Assembly: GCF_003201815.1 (NCBI RefSeq)
Contig: NZ_QJKB01000005.1
Coordinates: forward strand, 310,001 to 374,000
DNA length: 64,000 nt
Direction: 5' to 3'
From: Undibacterium pigrum
GTDB taxonomy: Bacteria > Pseudomonadota > Gammaproteobacteria > Burkholderiales > Burkholderiaceae_D
A program made the position numbers and the translations under genes. Position 1 is the stretch's first letter. Each line of letters opens with the position of its first letter. Of this stretch, positions 25,480 to 34,740 are shown in pieces. The notes beneath the pieces are model-generated. The model made no database searches, was not told the DNA's origin, and worked only from the letters and a program-made list of their open reading frames with translations.

Positions 25480-25896
25480 TTAACAGCGCGACTTGTCCTT
25501 GCTGTCAGCAGCTTCGTTGATGAGTGTCTCCAGCACCTGCAAGTCAATTTCGCTCAGCCTGCGTATATAAAGGCAGCCCTTGCCAGATTTTGATTTGCCC
25601 AGATTTGCCACCAGTTCTGCATGCCTGGCTGCGGCGAACAAGCCATACAGGCTGATGTCACCCTTGCGCGAAGAAAAGCCTACCAGGCAGATATCACCCT
25701 CGCGACCACTTTCATAGCGGTAGTGATAATTGCCAAAGCCAACGATGCTGTCACCCCACATGACGGCAGGCTGCTTGGTGGCTTTGGACATGAGTTGTAT
25801 CAAGACTTCACAGTCCTGCCGCCGCGCATCATCGGCGATGGCAGCGATGTAATCGTCCACGCTATTCTCAGTTGCCTTGGTTTTGTTCTCAGCCAT
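25480..25896 (-). CDS. DUF1801 domain protein
   Basis: 138 residues. SVDDYIAAIADDARRQDCEVLIQLMSKATKQPAVMWGDSIVGFGNYHYRYESGREGDICLVGFSSRK matches the DUF1801/YdhG-like fold, with GKGCLYIRRLSEIDLQVLETLI near the C-terminus. Function unknown. Monocistronic. Confidence 0.82.
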   Translation of the reverse strand: MAENKTKATENSVDDYIAAIADDARRQDCEVLIQLMSKATKQPAVMWGDSIVGFGNYHYRYESGREGDICLVGFSSRKGDISLYGLFAAARHAELVANLGKSKSGKGCLYIRRLSEIDLQVLETLINEAADSKDKSRC

Positions 25897-26117
25897 GTTT
25901 GTCTCACGAATATTTTTCTTGATATTGAGTATGCCGCATGCCAGCGATGTCTATTTTTTGAAGCGACAGATTTTAGTGTAGCGATGGGAAGCAAAAGTGT
26001 CTATACAATGTGCAACAGAATTTAATGCCTCATTCCCGATTGGGCAGGCTGGGTTAAAATCCTGCCAGGCCAAGATTTTTCTTCCATCACTCTCCAGACT
26101 TTTGACACTTTCACACT

Positions 26118-27239
26118 ATGCGCATTCGTCAGTTAACAGACCCCGAAAACGGTAAAAACTGGAGCAGTTATTGCGAGGGCGCGAATGTACGTGTCCGCAC
26201 TGGCGCTCCCGGCAAGGAGAAAGAGAGTGACAAGCCTCAGGATAATCCTGATGCCGCCCTGGCATGGGCAGAGAAAGAAGAATGGTCCAGGATCAAGAAA
26301 GGCTTTGTTCTGGATCAAGCCGGGGCGCAAGCCGGTGAACCCCGCCTGCATCGCCTGCGCAGCAAGGCATATACAGGTGCCTTGCCAATAGCCGATGTAG
26401 ATGGGCAATTGCTATGCAATAGTTTTGACGATACACGACCTGGTGATTGCTTGTATTTACTGGATGCATCAGGCAAGAAAACTGCATTGCCAGACTTGCC
26501 CCAGCACCGCATGGTGTGGAAGGCGATTTACCTGCCAGCCATGCAGCGTCTGCTGATCAAGGCTGACCATCAGGTCTTGTCGTGGGCCAAAGGCGATACT
26601 GCCTACACCATCCTCTCTGCGCCCAACCCTCATCCGGTAAGCTGTCTTGACGCGCAGGCTAATCTTGCTGTCTGGTATGCTGAACCCAATCTGGTGGTGA
26701 CAGACCTGAATTCTGGTTTACAGCTTTTGGATATCCCTTTGCCCTATGAACTGCATGGCGGTCATTCCCCGCAAATGGAGGCAGCCTTGTCACCTGATGG
26801 CGATACCATCGCTTATTGCGCCCGCGCAGGAGAGATAGTCTTGCTGGATATCGCGACAGGCAAGGTGCGCGCCAACATCGCTGGCGACTTCAAGATGATT
26901 ACGCTGCTCAGATACACACCCGATGGCCGTTACCTGATCGCCGAAGCCGCTTACGGCAATGCCAGCCACTTGTGCTTCGACATGCAAAGCATGTCTTTGC
27001 GTGCAGGCTGGCCCGCTTCCAGCTTTGACGGCAGAACCTCGATAGCCCTGTCGCCAGATGGCAAACTATGCGCCATTGCCAATCGCAACAAGATGCAGAT
27101 CTACGACTTCGCCACCCTGGAATGCACCTTAAGCTTCAGGATAGAACATGTCGTCAAGCGCTGTAGCATAGGGTGGGTAGGTCAGTATCTTGGTGTGCAA
27201 ACAGACTATGGCTGTGCGAGTTTATATGCGCTGGGTTGA
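26118..27239 (+). CDS. WGR-like domain plus beta-propeller protein
   Basis: 373 residues. The N-terminal 75 residues (MRIRQLTDPENGKNWSSYCEGANVRVRTG and AALAWAEKEEWSRIKKGFVL) follow the WGR pattern: strands with a W and a G-R-G-like turn, then a helix ending KKGY/F. WGR accompanies PARPs and other DNA or ADP-ribose-related proteins. The rest, residues about 95-373, consists of WD40/PQQ-like blades (EAALSPDGDTIAYCARAGEIVLLDIATGKV, IALSPDGKLCAIANRNKMQIYDF). Not linked by operon to the ADP-ribose cluster, but the domain is thematically related. Confidence 0.7.
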   Translation: MRIRQLTDPENGKNWSSYCEGANVRVRTGAPGKEKESDKPQDNPDAALAWAEKEEWSRIKKGFVLDQAGAQAGEPRLHRLRSKAYTGALPIADVDGQLLCNSFDDTRPGDCLYLLDASGKKTALPDLPQHRMVWKAIYLPAMQRLLIKADHQVLSWAKGDTAYTILSAPNPHPVSCLDAQANLAVWYAEPNLVVTDLNSGLQLLDIPLPYELHGGHSPQMEAALSPDGDTIAYCARAGEIVLLDIATGKVRANIAGDFKMITLLRYTPDGRYLIAEAAYGNASHLCFDMQSMSLRAGWPASSFDGRTSIALSPDGKLCAIANRNKMQIYDFATLECTLSFRIEHVVKRCSIGWVGQYLGVQTDYGCASLYALG

Positions 27240-27282
27240 TGGCATCAGATCAAGATAGCATCAAGTCAAATCAGACTTAAAG

Positions 27283-27711
27283 CTAATTGTCCTGCTCCCA
27301 CTGCGGATTCCAGACCACTTCCCAAAGATGCCCATCGGGGTCCTGGAAATAGCCTGAATAACCACCCCAAAAAGTATCATGGGCCGCCTTGACGATAGTG
27401 GCCCCCGCTTTGCTGGGCTTGTCCATCACAGCATCCACTTCAGATTCAGAGCCTACATTGTGGCCCAGGGTCATTTCTGTCGCACTGGCTGCTGCCAGCT
27501 TCAACCCGGTATCATGCGCGATGCTCTTGCGTGGCCACAGTGCCAGGCGCAACCCGGCTTGCAGCGAGATGAAGACGACAGCACCATATTCAAATTCTGT
27601 GCCTATGATGCCTTCGGTAGAAAACCCCAGGCCATCACGGTAGAAATGCAGGGAGGTTTCCAGATTGTCGACGCCCAGGGTAATGACGGTGATGCGTGGC
27701 TGCATATGCAT
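27283..27711 (-). CDS. VOC superfamily protein
   Basis: 142 residues from ATG 27711 (MHMQPRITVITLGVDNLETSLHFYRDGLGF), the canonical VOC start. The C-terminal FWGGYSGYFQDPDGHLWEVVWNP carries the terminal acidic ligand. The family binds a metal and small molecules. An upstream extension to 27759 is possible but not family-like. Confidence 0.87.
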   Translation of the reverse strand: MHMQPRITVITLGVDNLETSLHFYRDGLGFSTEGIIGTEFEYGAVVFISLQAGLRLALWPRKSIAHDTGLKLAAASATEMTLGHNVGSESEVDAVMDKPSKAGATIVKAAHDTFWGGYSGYFQDPDGHLWEVVWNPQWEQDN

Positions 27712-27837
27712 ATCTCCCGATGTGATGGAATCAAATTGATTTGCTAGCGCGTATTGCAAATCCTTCTTGCTGCTATATTCTCGTATAGATCAGTTTAATA
27801 CAAACAGGGGCAATTCCCCATAATCCAGGAGCGCAGT

Positions 27838-28899
27838 TTGAAAGCACGCATCAGCAGCTCAATTGCCAAATTTCTTGCCGCCAGCATCATCAGTATGGTG
27901 GCGGCCATCATGCTCCCCGCTTGCGCCGTCAAGACTAAGGTAATGCCTGCTGAAACCGCCTATACCGCAGAGTCCACTTATCAAAAACTGAGAGCCAGCT
28001 ATCCTTTCATCCAGATCGCCAGCCAGACCTTGCCAGCCAGCGTCAGGCTGCTGCCAGATTTGCCTTATGTTCGTCATGGGGATAAAGACTTGCAACTGGA
28101 TTTATACCTGCCTGCACAAGCGAAGGGGGCAGGCTTCCGTGTCAACCCGGACAGACCAGCGATTGTACTGGTGCATGGCGGTGGCTGGCGATCAGGCTCA
28201 CGTGACAACCTGGGCGCAATGGCGATACGTCTGGCAGAACGTGGTTATGTCTGTGCCGCCATCAGCTACCGCTTATCGACAGAGGCACGCTACCCTGCTG
28301 CCATACACGATGTCAAAGCGGCTGTGCGCTGGATGCGCAGCCACGCCAGCTCATACTATATCAACCCGCATCAAATTGCCGTAGCAGGTGGTTCAGCAGG
28401 CGGGCAAATTGCTGCCCTGGTCGGTGTGACAAATGACATGGCAAGTTTCGACATGCAGGCCGGGGGCAGTATTGTTTCTAGCGTTGTTTCCAGCACCGTT
28501 TCCAGCGCGGTGCAAGCAGTCATCAATATCGACGGCTTGTCGGATTTCACTTCAGAAGAAGCACGCAGATATGAAGATGACCCCAGCAAAAAAACGACAG
28601 CCGCAGGTGCCTGGCTGGGTGGCAGCTATGCAGAAAAAACTGCAGTATGGAAAGAAGCGTCCCCACTTACCCATGTCAGCAAAGACACACCTCCCTTCTT
28701 GTTCATCAGCAGTGCGCAAAAACGCTTTAGCCTGGGCCGGGAAGAAATGATGGAAAAAATGAAGGCTATGGGCATCGTAACCAAGCACGTGCAACTACCA
28801 GATACGCCACATAGCTTCTGGTTATTTGATCCCTGGCTGGAGCCGACTGTCGATGCGGTCAGCGTGTTTCTGGAAGAAATTTTTTCGGTGAAACGCTGA
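27838..28899 (+). CDS. Alpha/beta hydrolase lipoprotein (BD-FAE/esterase-like)
   Basis: 353 residues from a TTG start with AGGAG upstream. Lipoprotein signal with lipobox LPAC (Cys29). Oxyanion motif HGGGWRSGSRDN at about 110-121, nucleophile GGSAGG at about 183-188 and terminal histidine in DTPHSFWLFDPW (about 322-333). These are hallmarks of the hormone-sensitive-lipase/BD-FAE-type esterase group. Probably hydrolyses an ester or acyl group at the cell envelope. A V/S-rich stretch (SIVSSVVSSTVSSAVQAV) near residue 205 is a low-complexity insertion. Confidence 0.88.
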   Translation: MKARISSSIAKFLAASIISMVAAIMLPACAVKTKVMPAETAYTAESTYQKLRASYPFIQIASQTLPASVRLLPDLPYVRHGDKDLQLDLYLPAQAKGAGFRVNPDRPAIVLVHGGGWRSGSRDNLGAMAIRLAERGYVCAAISYRLSTEARYPAAIHDVKAAVRWMRSHASSYYINPHQIAVAGGSAGGQIAALVGVTNDMASFDMQAGGSIVSSVVSSTVSSAVQAVINIDGLSDFTSEEARRYEDDPSKKTTAAGAWLGGSYAEKTAVWKEASPLTHVSKDTPPFLFISSAQKRFSLGREEMMEKMKAMGIVTKHVQLPDTPHSFWLFDPWLEPTVDAVSVFLEEIFSVKR

Positions 28900-28934
28900 T
28901 GCAATGATGCGTAGGATCAGGGCGCTAGCTTCGA

Positions 28935-29411
28935 CTATGCTTTACTTCGGAACAAGATGATAATCATCACCAATACCATCAGAGGAGCAGCGAGACAAAA
29001 AAAGAAAAAATTCGCATCAGAAAGATCCCAGTTTTTCGGCAAGAAAAAACTGAGCATGCTTTCAAGAGCATTGGTCGTGCAAATAAAGCGCAAATTCGCC
29101 CCATAGATGCCCATAAAAAGTCCCCAGGCTACAGAGGCAGAATAGATTTTGCTAAAGTGTTTTCTGCATGCAAAGGCGAGTGGTATGAAGCCAGCTATCG
29201 TCATTAATATCAAGGCTACAGGTGTTCCTGCCAGTTCACTTCCAAATTTCTGGATGGCATCCACAAACGATAAATCCCTGATCCCAAACTCAGGATAAAA
29301 TTTTCTGAGAAAGATGGCGATGCAAATTTCTGCAACTGCATTGCCTATGGCTGCCAATGTGCAGGACAGTAGCAGGGCCTTACAATAAACAAGTATGGCT
29401 TTCATGCGCAT
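28935..29411 (-). CDS. Four-helix hypothetical membrane protein
   Basis: 158 residues with about four transmembrane helices (about 8-34, 62-82, 93-108, 134-153). No family recognised. Its start overlaps the stop of the gene at 29402-29659 by 10 nt, so the two are probably translated from one mRNA. Confidence 0.65.
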   Translation of the reverse strand: MRMKAILVYCKALLLSCTLAAIGNAVAEICIAIFLRKFYPEFGIRDLSFVDAIQKFGSELAGTPVALILMTIAGFIPLAFACRKHFSKIYSASVAWGLFMGIYGANLRFICTTNALESMLSFFLPKNWDLSDANFFFFCLAAPLMVLVMIIILFRSKA

Positions 29412-29659
29412 ACCGGCCTGCGCTTATGGCCGCAATGAATAGTGTCGCCAGCTTGATGCACAATGAAGTCGCTGGAAGAATTCAGGTAAATTTGTATTGA
29501 ATCATTTTCTCTGTGCAGATCTACCATTGACTCCTGGCTACTTGAAATCAGCACCAGATTTTCACCAGGCTCCAGGGTGAAATCATGCGCCCATGGCTCT
29601 ATCCATACGACGAGCTCGCTGGTGCCAATATTTGATACAGAGAATTTGAAAGGACTCAT
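29402..29659 (-). CDS. Small hypothetical beta-rich protein
   Basis: 85 residues, MSPFKFSVSNIGTSELVVWIEPWAHDFTLEPG..., with alternating hydrophobic strands that suggest a small beta sandwich. No cysteine pair, signal peptide or membrane segment. Overlaps the membrane protein gene downstream (ATGCGCATGA). Unknown function. Confidence 0.6.
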   Translation of the reverse strand: MSPFKFSVSNIGTSELVVWIEPWAHDFTLEPGENLVLISSSQESMVDLHRENDSIQIYLNSSSDFIVHQAGDTIHCGHKRRPVCA

Positions 29660-29830
29660 TTACTTCTTGATTGCAATGATGGATGCCAGAAGTTTGATCT
29701 GGCTACAATGCGTATTTTACTCGTTGAGAAGTAATCAGGGGCGGCTCATTGCGAGCGTCCTGGGAAATATGCCTGCTGAAAAAATGAGATTATCCGGAGC
29801 AGGGTGCGCCGTGCGCACCGCTTCTGCTCA

Positions 29831-29866
29831 TGAAAAATTAAAAGGGGCTTATAAACATGCCCCTTT
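29831..29866 (-). terminator. Rho-independent terminator of the sulfatase gene
   Basis: AAAGGGGC (29841-29848) pairs with GCCCCTTT (29859-29866) around a 10-nt loop. The T-rich run on the minus strand corresponds to 29831-29840. It lies 10 nt beyond the sulfatase stop. Confidence 0.8.
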
Positions 29867-29875
29867 AAATTGCAT

Positions 29876-31891
29876 CTAGGTCGGCACCTGCCCATCCGCC
29901 ACGATACCCATCTCCTGCATATTCTGCGGTGTATAGCCAGCCTTGATCAGAGCCTGGTTCAGGGCCTTGCGCAGATATTGCAGATCAAACTCGGTACGCG
30001 CCAGGTTCAAACCCAGTTCTACAATTTGCCCCGAACGCAACAAGGGTTCACCGGTCGTTTTGTCCCAGTGCAGCAGGTTGTGGTTTTCATTTGGATCGGC
30101 ATCCAGGTTGTATAACTCCCATTGCGTGTTGGCAGGGTTTTGCGGTTCCCAGTAGCGCACCAGTTTCCAGGGTTTTTCAAAGTAGGATTGTATATGGTTG
30201 GGCTGCACCACCGGGCCAGGTGCTGTCAGTGGCTGCTCTTCCGTAGGCTTGCCGGTGGGGCTGGTCAGGCGTTCTGTGATGTTGACATACCACTGGTATT
30301 TGTCGGGCAGGTAATTGGTATCGAGTGGCGCTGTGATATTGTCATCGCTGACAAACAGCACACCCTTGCGCTCGCTGGTCTGCACATCACCGCGTATGAC
30401 AGGGGACAGGTCTTCACCAGCCAGTGGTTTGACATCATGGCCCTGGATGAATCTGGCCAGCGCCTGCCTGTCGTTCTGGTCATAACCAGCCAGGCCCAGC
30501 AGGGTCGGCACCCAGTCTACGTGGGTGGTATGGCATTGCACCGTGCGCATGGTTTTGTCGCCATTCACCAGCGGTGAAGAAATGATGGCCGGGATATGGA
30601 TGGTTTCCTGATAAGCGCCACACCATTTTTCTATCTGGCCACCGTGGGCACCTGCCAGCTCGCCATGGTCAGAGGTGAAGACCACAATGGTGTTTTGATC
30701 GAGGCCGCTTTCATACAGGCGTTCAAGGATGGTGCTGACTTCGATATTCACCAGGTATTGCAGGTAGAGATAAAACGCCAGATAGTTGCGATACCAGTCC
30801 TCGGCATTGCTTTGCATCTTGAAAGGGTAGGGTGAGGGCACCACGGCATGCTGGCCGCGCAGTGTCGTCAAGGCCAGTTGGAACTTGTATGAATAATCGT
30901 ACTGGCAATCTGGCTTGCTTGATAAATCGCCGCGCCAGTTGGCTGGCAGCTTGACTTCACCCAGCTTGAAACCACCAGGGTTCAGCGGCACGCGGTAGGT
31001 CGCATTGAATTGATTGGGGGCCTTGCCATACACAGGTGGCTGGCTCATCGTGCCCTTCACCGGCGCACCAAAGGGCGCGATGATGTCGCCCAGTGTTGGT
31101 GCTGTGGCGGGTGCGTCCACCGCTGGTTGCCAGGGGAAAGGGTAGGCACCTATATCATGCGGATTGACAAACGAGGCCACCGCCAGCCAGGGCCGCAGCT
31201 TGAAGCTGGCATTGGTGGGGTTATTGCTGTTGATGATATTCGCCTCCACCCCAAGGCCCTTGCGCCGTAAAAAAGTGGTGACCAGGTCAGTATAACTTTT
31301 ATCGCGATACACCCCCAGGTTGGGTGTGCCAAAACGCTGGTCAGACGGGATGGAGTATTCCCAGTCACTAAAGCCCCAGTTTTCCAGACTGCCTGTGGGT
31401 GAATCCGACAAATCCCAGCGCCCGAAATAATGCGTTTCATAACCCGCCGCGCGAAACCAGTCCCCCATGGTCGGCACGCCATCTTGCGGCAACCAGGGGA
31501 AGGCAGGATCAGTATCCACTTTGAACATGCCCTCCGTCTGTGTCACGCCGCTATGCGCGCTGTACTGCCCCGTCATGATGGTGGCTCGGCCAGGCACGCA
31601 GGCAATGCTGGAACAGGTATGATTTTGCAGCGAGACACCATGTTCACGCAGTTTGACAAAGCCGGGAAATAATTCAGCATAAGGGTTATCCAGCAGGCTA
31701 CCTTCTTCAAACCGCAAGATCTGGTACAAGGGTTCCAGCGGATCATAAGAATACCTGGGTGGATAACGCATCTGGTCAACCATGATGAACAGGATATTGG
31801 GCCTGGCAGGTGCTGTGCTGGTATTGCCGGCAGAGCTGCTGGAATTGCTGGAATTGCCGGAGTTGCTGACATGGTGGCTTGCTGTGCTCAT
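29876..31891 (-). CDS. Sulfatase (type I, formylglycine-dependent)
   Basis: 671 residues from ATG 31891 (AAGGACG upstream; a frame extension to 31963 is rejected). The catalytic motif C98-V-P-G-R102 fits the CxPxR signature oxidised to formylglycine. RPNILFIMVDQMR near residue 30 binds the calcium ion, SDHGE recurs as TSDHGELAGAHGG, and the C-terminal subdomain is present. The N-terminal 28 residues are unusually rich in Ser and Asn and do not look like a signal peptide. Hydrolyses a sulfate or phosphonate ester; needs an anaerobic or aerobic sulfatase-maturing enzyme not present in this window. Divergent LysR gene at 32242. Confidence 0.9.
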   Translation of the reverse strand: MSTASHHVSNSGNSSNSSSSAGNTSTAPARPNILFIMVDQMRYPPRYSYDPLEPLYQILRFEEGSLLDNPYAELFPGFVKLREHGVSLQNHTCSSIACVPGRATIMTGQYSAHSGVTQTEGMFKVDTDPAFPWLPQDGVPTMGDWFRAAGYETHYFGRWDLSDSPTGSLENWGFSDWEYSIPSDQRFGTPNLGVYRDKSYTDLVTTFLRRKGLGVEANIINSNNPTNASFKLRPWLAVASFVNPHDIGAYPFPWQPAVDAPATAPTLGDIIAPFGAPVKGTMSQPPVYGKAPNQFNATYRVPLNPGGFKLGEVKLPANWRGDLSSKPDCQYDYSYKFQLALTTLRGQHAVVPSPYPFKMQSNAEDWYRNYLAFYLYLQYLVNIEVSTILERLYESGLDQNTIVVFTSDHGELAGAHGGQIEKWCGAYQETIHIPAIISSPLVNGDKTMRTVQCHTTHVDWVPTLLGLAGYDQNDRQALARFIQGHDVKPLAGEDLSPVIRGDVQTSERKGVLFVSDDNITAPLDTNYLPDKYQWYVNITERLTSPTGKPTEEQPLTAPGPVVQPNHIQSYFEKPWKLVRYWEPQNPANTQWELYNLDADPNENHNLLHWDKTTGEPLLRSGQIVELGLNLARTEFDLQYLRKALNQALIKAGYTPQNMQEMGIVADGQVPT

Positions 31892-32241
31892 GATCGTCCT
31901 TTTTGCAGTAAGGGATAGAACATCGGGAGAAGTGCGGCAAGGGCATGAAGCCTTGCCTTGCATGGCGTAGCTGTTTATTAATTTTAATGCAACTTATCGA
32001 AAACACAAAGACGTATGTGCGCGGGCCACAATTTTTTTCAATTGGAGAGGGGCAATAGAATGTACACGTCATAAAAAACTGATGCTGGCACATCAAGGAA
32101 TGTGCAGCCTGCAACTGGACGATGAGGCTTTATTCCAGTAGGCTGTATTTTTTGTTGATGCGTTGTTGATAAAGAATCTGGTTTCGAGCTGCCTGGCTTA
32201 ATTTCACACTACCACAACACCGCAATACCATAAGAGACCGC

Positions 32242-33136
32242 ATGATAGAAAAGCTGGAAATCAATCATCTCAGAACCCTGGATGCCTTATACAAGTTTGA
32301 AAACTTGTCAGCCGCCGCGGAGTATCTTGCGGTGTCACAGCAAGCCATCAGTCTGCAACTCAAAAAAATCAGAGAGATACTCGGCGACCAGTTGTTTGTC
32401 CGTACCGGGCATGGCGTAGTCGCTACGCCTTATGCAAAACTGATACAGCCACATATCCGTCAGGTGTTAATGCAGCTCAATGATATTCCGCTGCCGCATA
32501 CCATCACGCCAGAAAATACAGCGAGAACCCTGGTCATCTCTGCCACCGACTATACGCAAAAAATCATCGTCGGCGAGTTGATAAAAGACTTGAGAATTTC
32601 TGCCCCCGGGGTCAAAGTCATCGTCATCAATATCGAGAGTGCCAGCCTGATACAGAAAATGCAGCAGGGTGACATTGATCTGACCCTGACTTCCAGCGGC
32701 TATGTACCAGAGGGTCTGGTTTCTGAAGCCCTGTTTACTGAAAAATATCTCTGCGTCAGCGCCAACAAGAATATTGTTTTTGATGACTATCTGCCGCTTG
32801 AGCGCCTGGTCGAGCATGATTTCGTCGTGGTCTCACCCGGCATCGCCAGCTTTAAAGGCTCAGCAGACAGCTGGTTTGAACAGCAAAAGCTGTCGCGCAA
32901 AGTGCATGTTTCCGTGCCCTCATTTTTCATGGCGCAAGAATACCTGAAGCAAACTGATATGGTCGGTTTTTTTGCCATCACGCCTGATGCCATGTGCAGG
33001 CCTGTTTGAAATACCGCTGAAGAAATATCCACCAGGCTATGAAGTCGTTGCGGCCTATCACTCCAGTGCAAAAGACGATGCATTCATGCTCTGGCTGCTC
33101 GACAGGATACGTCAAAAATTTCCAGTCACGGCATAA
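32242..33136 (+). pseudogene. LysR family regulator with frameshift in T7 run
   Basis: Reads as a LysR regulator (HTH HLRTLDALYKFENLSAAAEYLAVSQQAISLQLKKIREILGDQLFVR). The frame ends early at 33009 after FFAITPDAMCRPV. In the +1 frame the family C-terminus continues (LPSRLMPCAGLFEIP then PPGYEVVAAYHSSAKDDAFMLWLLDR) to a TAA at 33134-33136. The switch lies in the run of seven T at 32967-32973; removing one T restores VGFLPSRLMP and a 297-residue protein. Either a sequencing error or a true disrupting/phase-variable site. Divergent from the sulfatase gene, the likely target. Confidence 0.85.
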
Positions 33137-33231
33137 CCGCGCTTGTATCCGGTACAAGCCCGCCTTGATGGCTAAGCACGGTCGCTGTCACTACACTTTC
33201 TCTATGTTCCTAATCACATAGAGAGGTTTTC

Positions 33232-33636
33232 ATGAGCATCAACAAGATCAATCCCACCACGCTGTACGACGGCGCACCATTCGGCATGTCACAGGCCGCG
33301 ACAGATGCAGATAGCGGCCTGATATTTATATCCGGCCAGGTAGACTGGGACAGCAACTACCAGGTAAAAAACCAGAGCATGCCAGCACAGGCAGAGGGCG
33401 CAATAAAAAACCTGCTGACCGTACTGGAAGCAGCAAATTCCTCCATAGAAAACCTGCTGCACCTGCGCGTCTATATCAGAGGTGAGCTGGCCGACCACAT
33501 GGAAACAGTCGTGCCCATACTGCTCAACTACCTAGGCACATCCCGCCCGGCGCTGACAGGCATAGGCGTCGCATCACTGGCGACACGCGATACGCTGATA
33601 GAAATTGAGGCGGTGGCGAAGAGACGCACTGCGTGA
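33232..33636 (+). CDS. RidA/YjgF family protein
   Basis: 134 residues. PFGMSQAATDADSGLIFISGQVDWD, the QAEGAIKNLLTVLEAANSSIENLLHLRVYI segment and RPALTGIGVASLATRDTLIEIEAVA follow the RidA trimer-fold pattern. The conserved arginine that hydrolyses reactive enamine/imine intermediates in archetypal RidA is not at the usual RPaRxt position, which here is RPALTG. It may belong to the Rid1-7 subgroups without imine deaminase activity. Confidence 0.88.
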   Translation: MSINKINPTTLYDGAPFGMSQAATDADSGLIFISGQVDWDSNYQVKNQSMPAQAEGAIKNLLTVLEAANSSIENLLHLRVYIRGELADHMETVVPILLNYLGTSRPALTGIGVASLATRDTLIEIEAVAKRRTA

Positions 33637-33761
33637 TGATTTGATGGTGGCTACAAACGATGAAGATGTCCGGTGCGTTGCATTGGGCGTTTTTGTTTGC
33701 CCGCCATGCCCTTATGAACGACAGTTTAACATCTTGAAAATGCGCGTAGAATAACTCTGGT

Positions 33762-33835
33762 GCGGGTGTAGTTTAATGGCAGAACGGCAGCTTCCCAAGC
33801 TTCATACGAGGGTTCGATTCCCTTCACCCGCTCCA
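33762..33835 (+). tRNA. tRNA-Gly(CCC)
   Basis: 74 nt with encoded CCA. Acceptor GCGGGTG pairs with CACCCGC. D arm has GTTT/GAAC with loop AATGGCA. Anticodon loop TTCCCAA gives CCC, reading GGG. Variable loop ATAC and T loop TTCGATT are standard. The anticodon stem has one C-U mismatch (28:42). A -10 like TAGAAT and a -35 like TTTAAC precede it. Its 3' portion is duplicated at 34741-34791, bracketing an integrated segment. Confidence 0.92.
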
Positions 33836-33839
33836 TTGA
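33789..33839. repeat. tRNA-Gly 3' end: left attachment-type direct repeat
   Basis: 51 bp covering the tRNA anticodon loop through CCA and four further bases (TTGA). Identical copy at 34741-34791. Typical attL/attR pattern of site-specific integration into a tRNA gene. The intact tRNA gene is on the left. Confidence 0.85.
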
Positions 33840-33949
33840 AATCAATGGCTTAGCTGATTTTTTCGGCCTCCGAGTTCCGCAAAACTCTATTTGCTCGTTC
33901 GCTTATAATAATGTTTCGCGCCAGATTTATGTTGCTTCCAGTCTACATA

Positions 33950-34234
33950 CTACTTTCGGGCGTGCCCTTTTTGGTAAGCAATATTACCGTCTCGTTTTCC
34001 AATGGATAAAACGAGTACAACAATCTCTTTATCCTTAACTTGGTACACAAGCCGGTAACCGGTCGCTCTGAGTTTGATTTTATATAAGTTTTGACCGCCG
34101 CTGACACTTGCGCTTGGAACATGAGGTTGCTCTAAGCGTTCGGCCAATTTCTTTTTAAAGTGCGTTTTTACGGCACCATCCAATTTATCCCACTCTTTTT
34201 TTGCATCAGGGTGAAATTCAAGTTCATAGGTCAT
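33950..34234 (-). CDS. RelE/ParE-type toxin
   Basis: 94 residues. YELEFHPDAKKEWDKLDGAVKTHFKKKLAERL then LYKIKLRATGYRLVYQVKDKEIVVLVLSIGKRD match RelE: ribosome-dependent mRNA interferase fold with KIKLRxxGYRL strands carrying the catalytic basic residues. The gene overlaps the antitoxin gene by 11 nt, so the toxin is translationally coupled behind it. Located inside the att-bracketed island. Confidence 0.92.
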   Translation of the reverse strand: MTYELEFHPDAKKEWDKLDGAVKTHFKKKLAERLEQPHVPSASVSGGQNLYKIKLRATGYRLVYQVKDKEIVVLVLSIGKRDGNIAYQKGHARK

Positions 34235-34475
34235 CTAACTTAACCTTTATTGATTTCTTCCCGTCTGTTAAACGAGCTTCAGCGATGCGACGTAATTCGA
34301 CATCTTCCAAAATGCTATGAATTTTTTCCCAAGCCCCAGCAGTGAGCATATACCCAACTGGCTTATTTCTATTCAAAATAGCAACTGGTTTATCGCCGGA
34401 GGCTTCCAGCACAGCGGTAGGATTAGCTTTTAATTCGCTAATTCCAACGGATGACGGAGCAAGTATAGCTTCCAT
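34224..34475 (-). CDS. Phd/YefM-type antitoxin
   Basis: 83 residues from ATG 34475, with AAAGG upstream. VGISELKANPTAVLEASGDKPVAILNRNKPVGYMLTAGAWEKI is the classic Phd/YefM start: DNA-binding N-terminus and disordered C-terminus that neutralises the toxin. The frame is open further upstream, encoding LKDH repeats from the 12-bp tandem repeat, but a start inside that region is not supported. Binds its own promoter as a complex with RelE. Confidence 0.9.
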   Translation of the reverse strand: MEAILAPSSVGISELKANPTAVLEASGDKPVAILNRNKPVGYMLTAGAWEKIHSILEDVELRRIAEARLTDGKKSIKVKLDDL

Positions 34476-34485
34476 GATTGGCGCC

Positions 34486-34521
34486 TTTAAATGGTCTTTT
34501 AAATGGTCTTTTAAATGGTCT
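34486..34521. repeat. Three 12-bp tandem repeats upstream of the antitoxin
   Basis: Three perfect copies of TTTAAATGGTCT (34486-34497, 34498-34509, 34510-34521), starting 11 nt upstream of the antitoxin ATG on the minus strand. Next to it lies a dyad region AGTGCAC...GTGCACTT around 34538-34555. Probably operator repeats for the antitoxin-toxin complex. Confidence 0.7.
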
Positions 34522-34740
34522 AATAATAGCACTTTTAAGTGCACAAGTGCACTTTCCTTTGCAAGTGAAGGTCGTAGAGTCACTATGTACAAAGATAGAT
34601 GCTACCCATAAATACGAATGAATTTTGTTCCGCAAAGCAAGAGAGATGAGGAACAGCGCTAGGGAAGAATTGAAAAATAAAAAGAACTTTGCGGAACTAA
34701 AACAAGGCTGAAACCCTCGTGAATACTAAAAAGTTGCATG

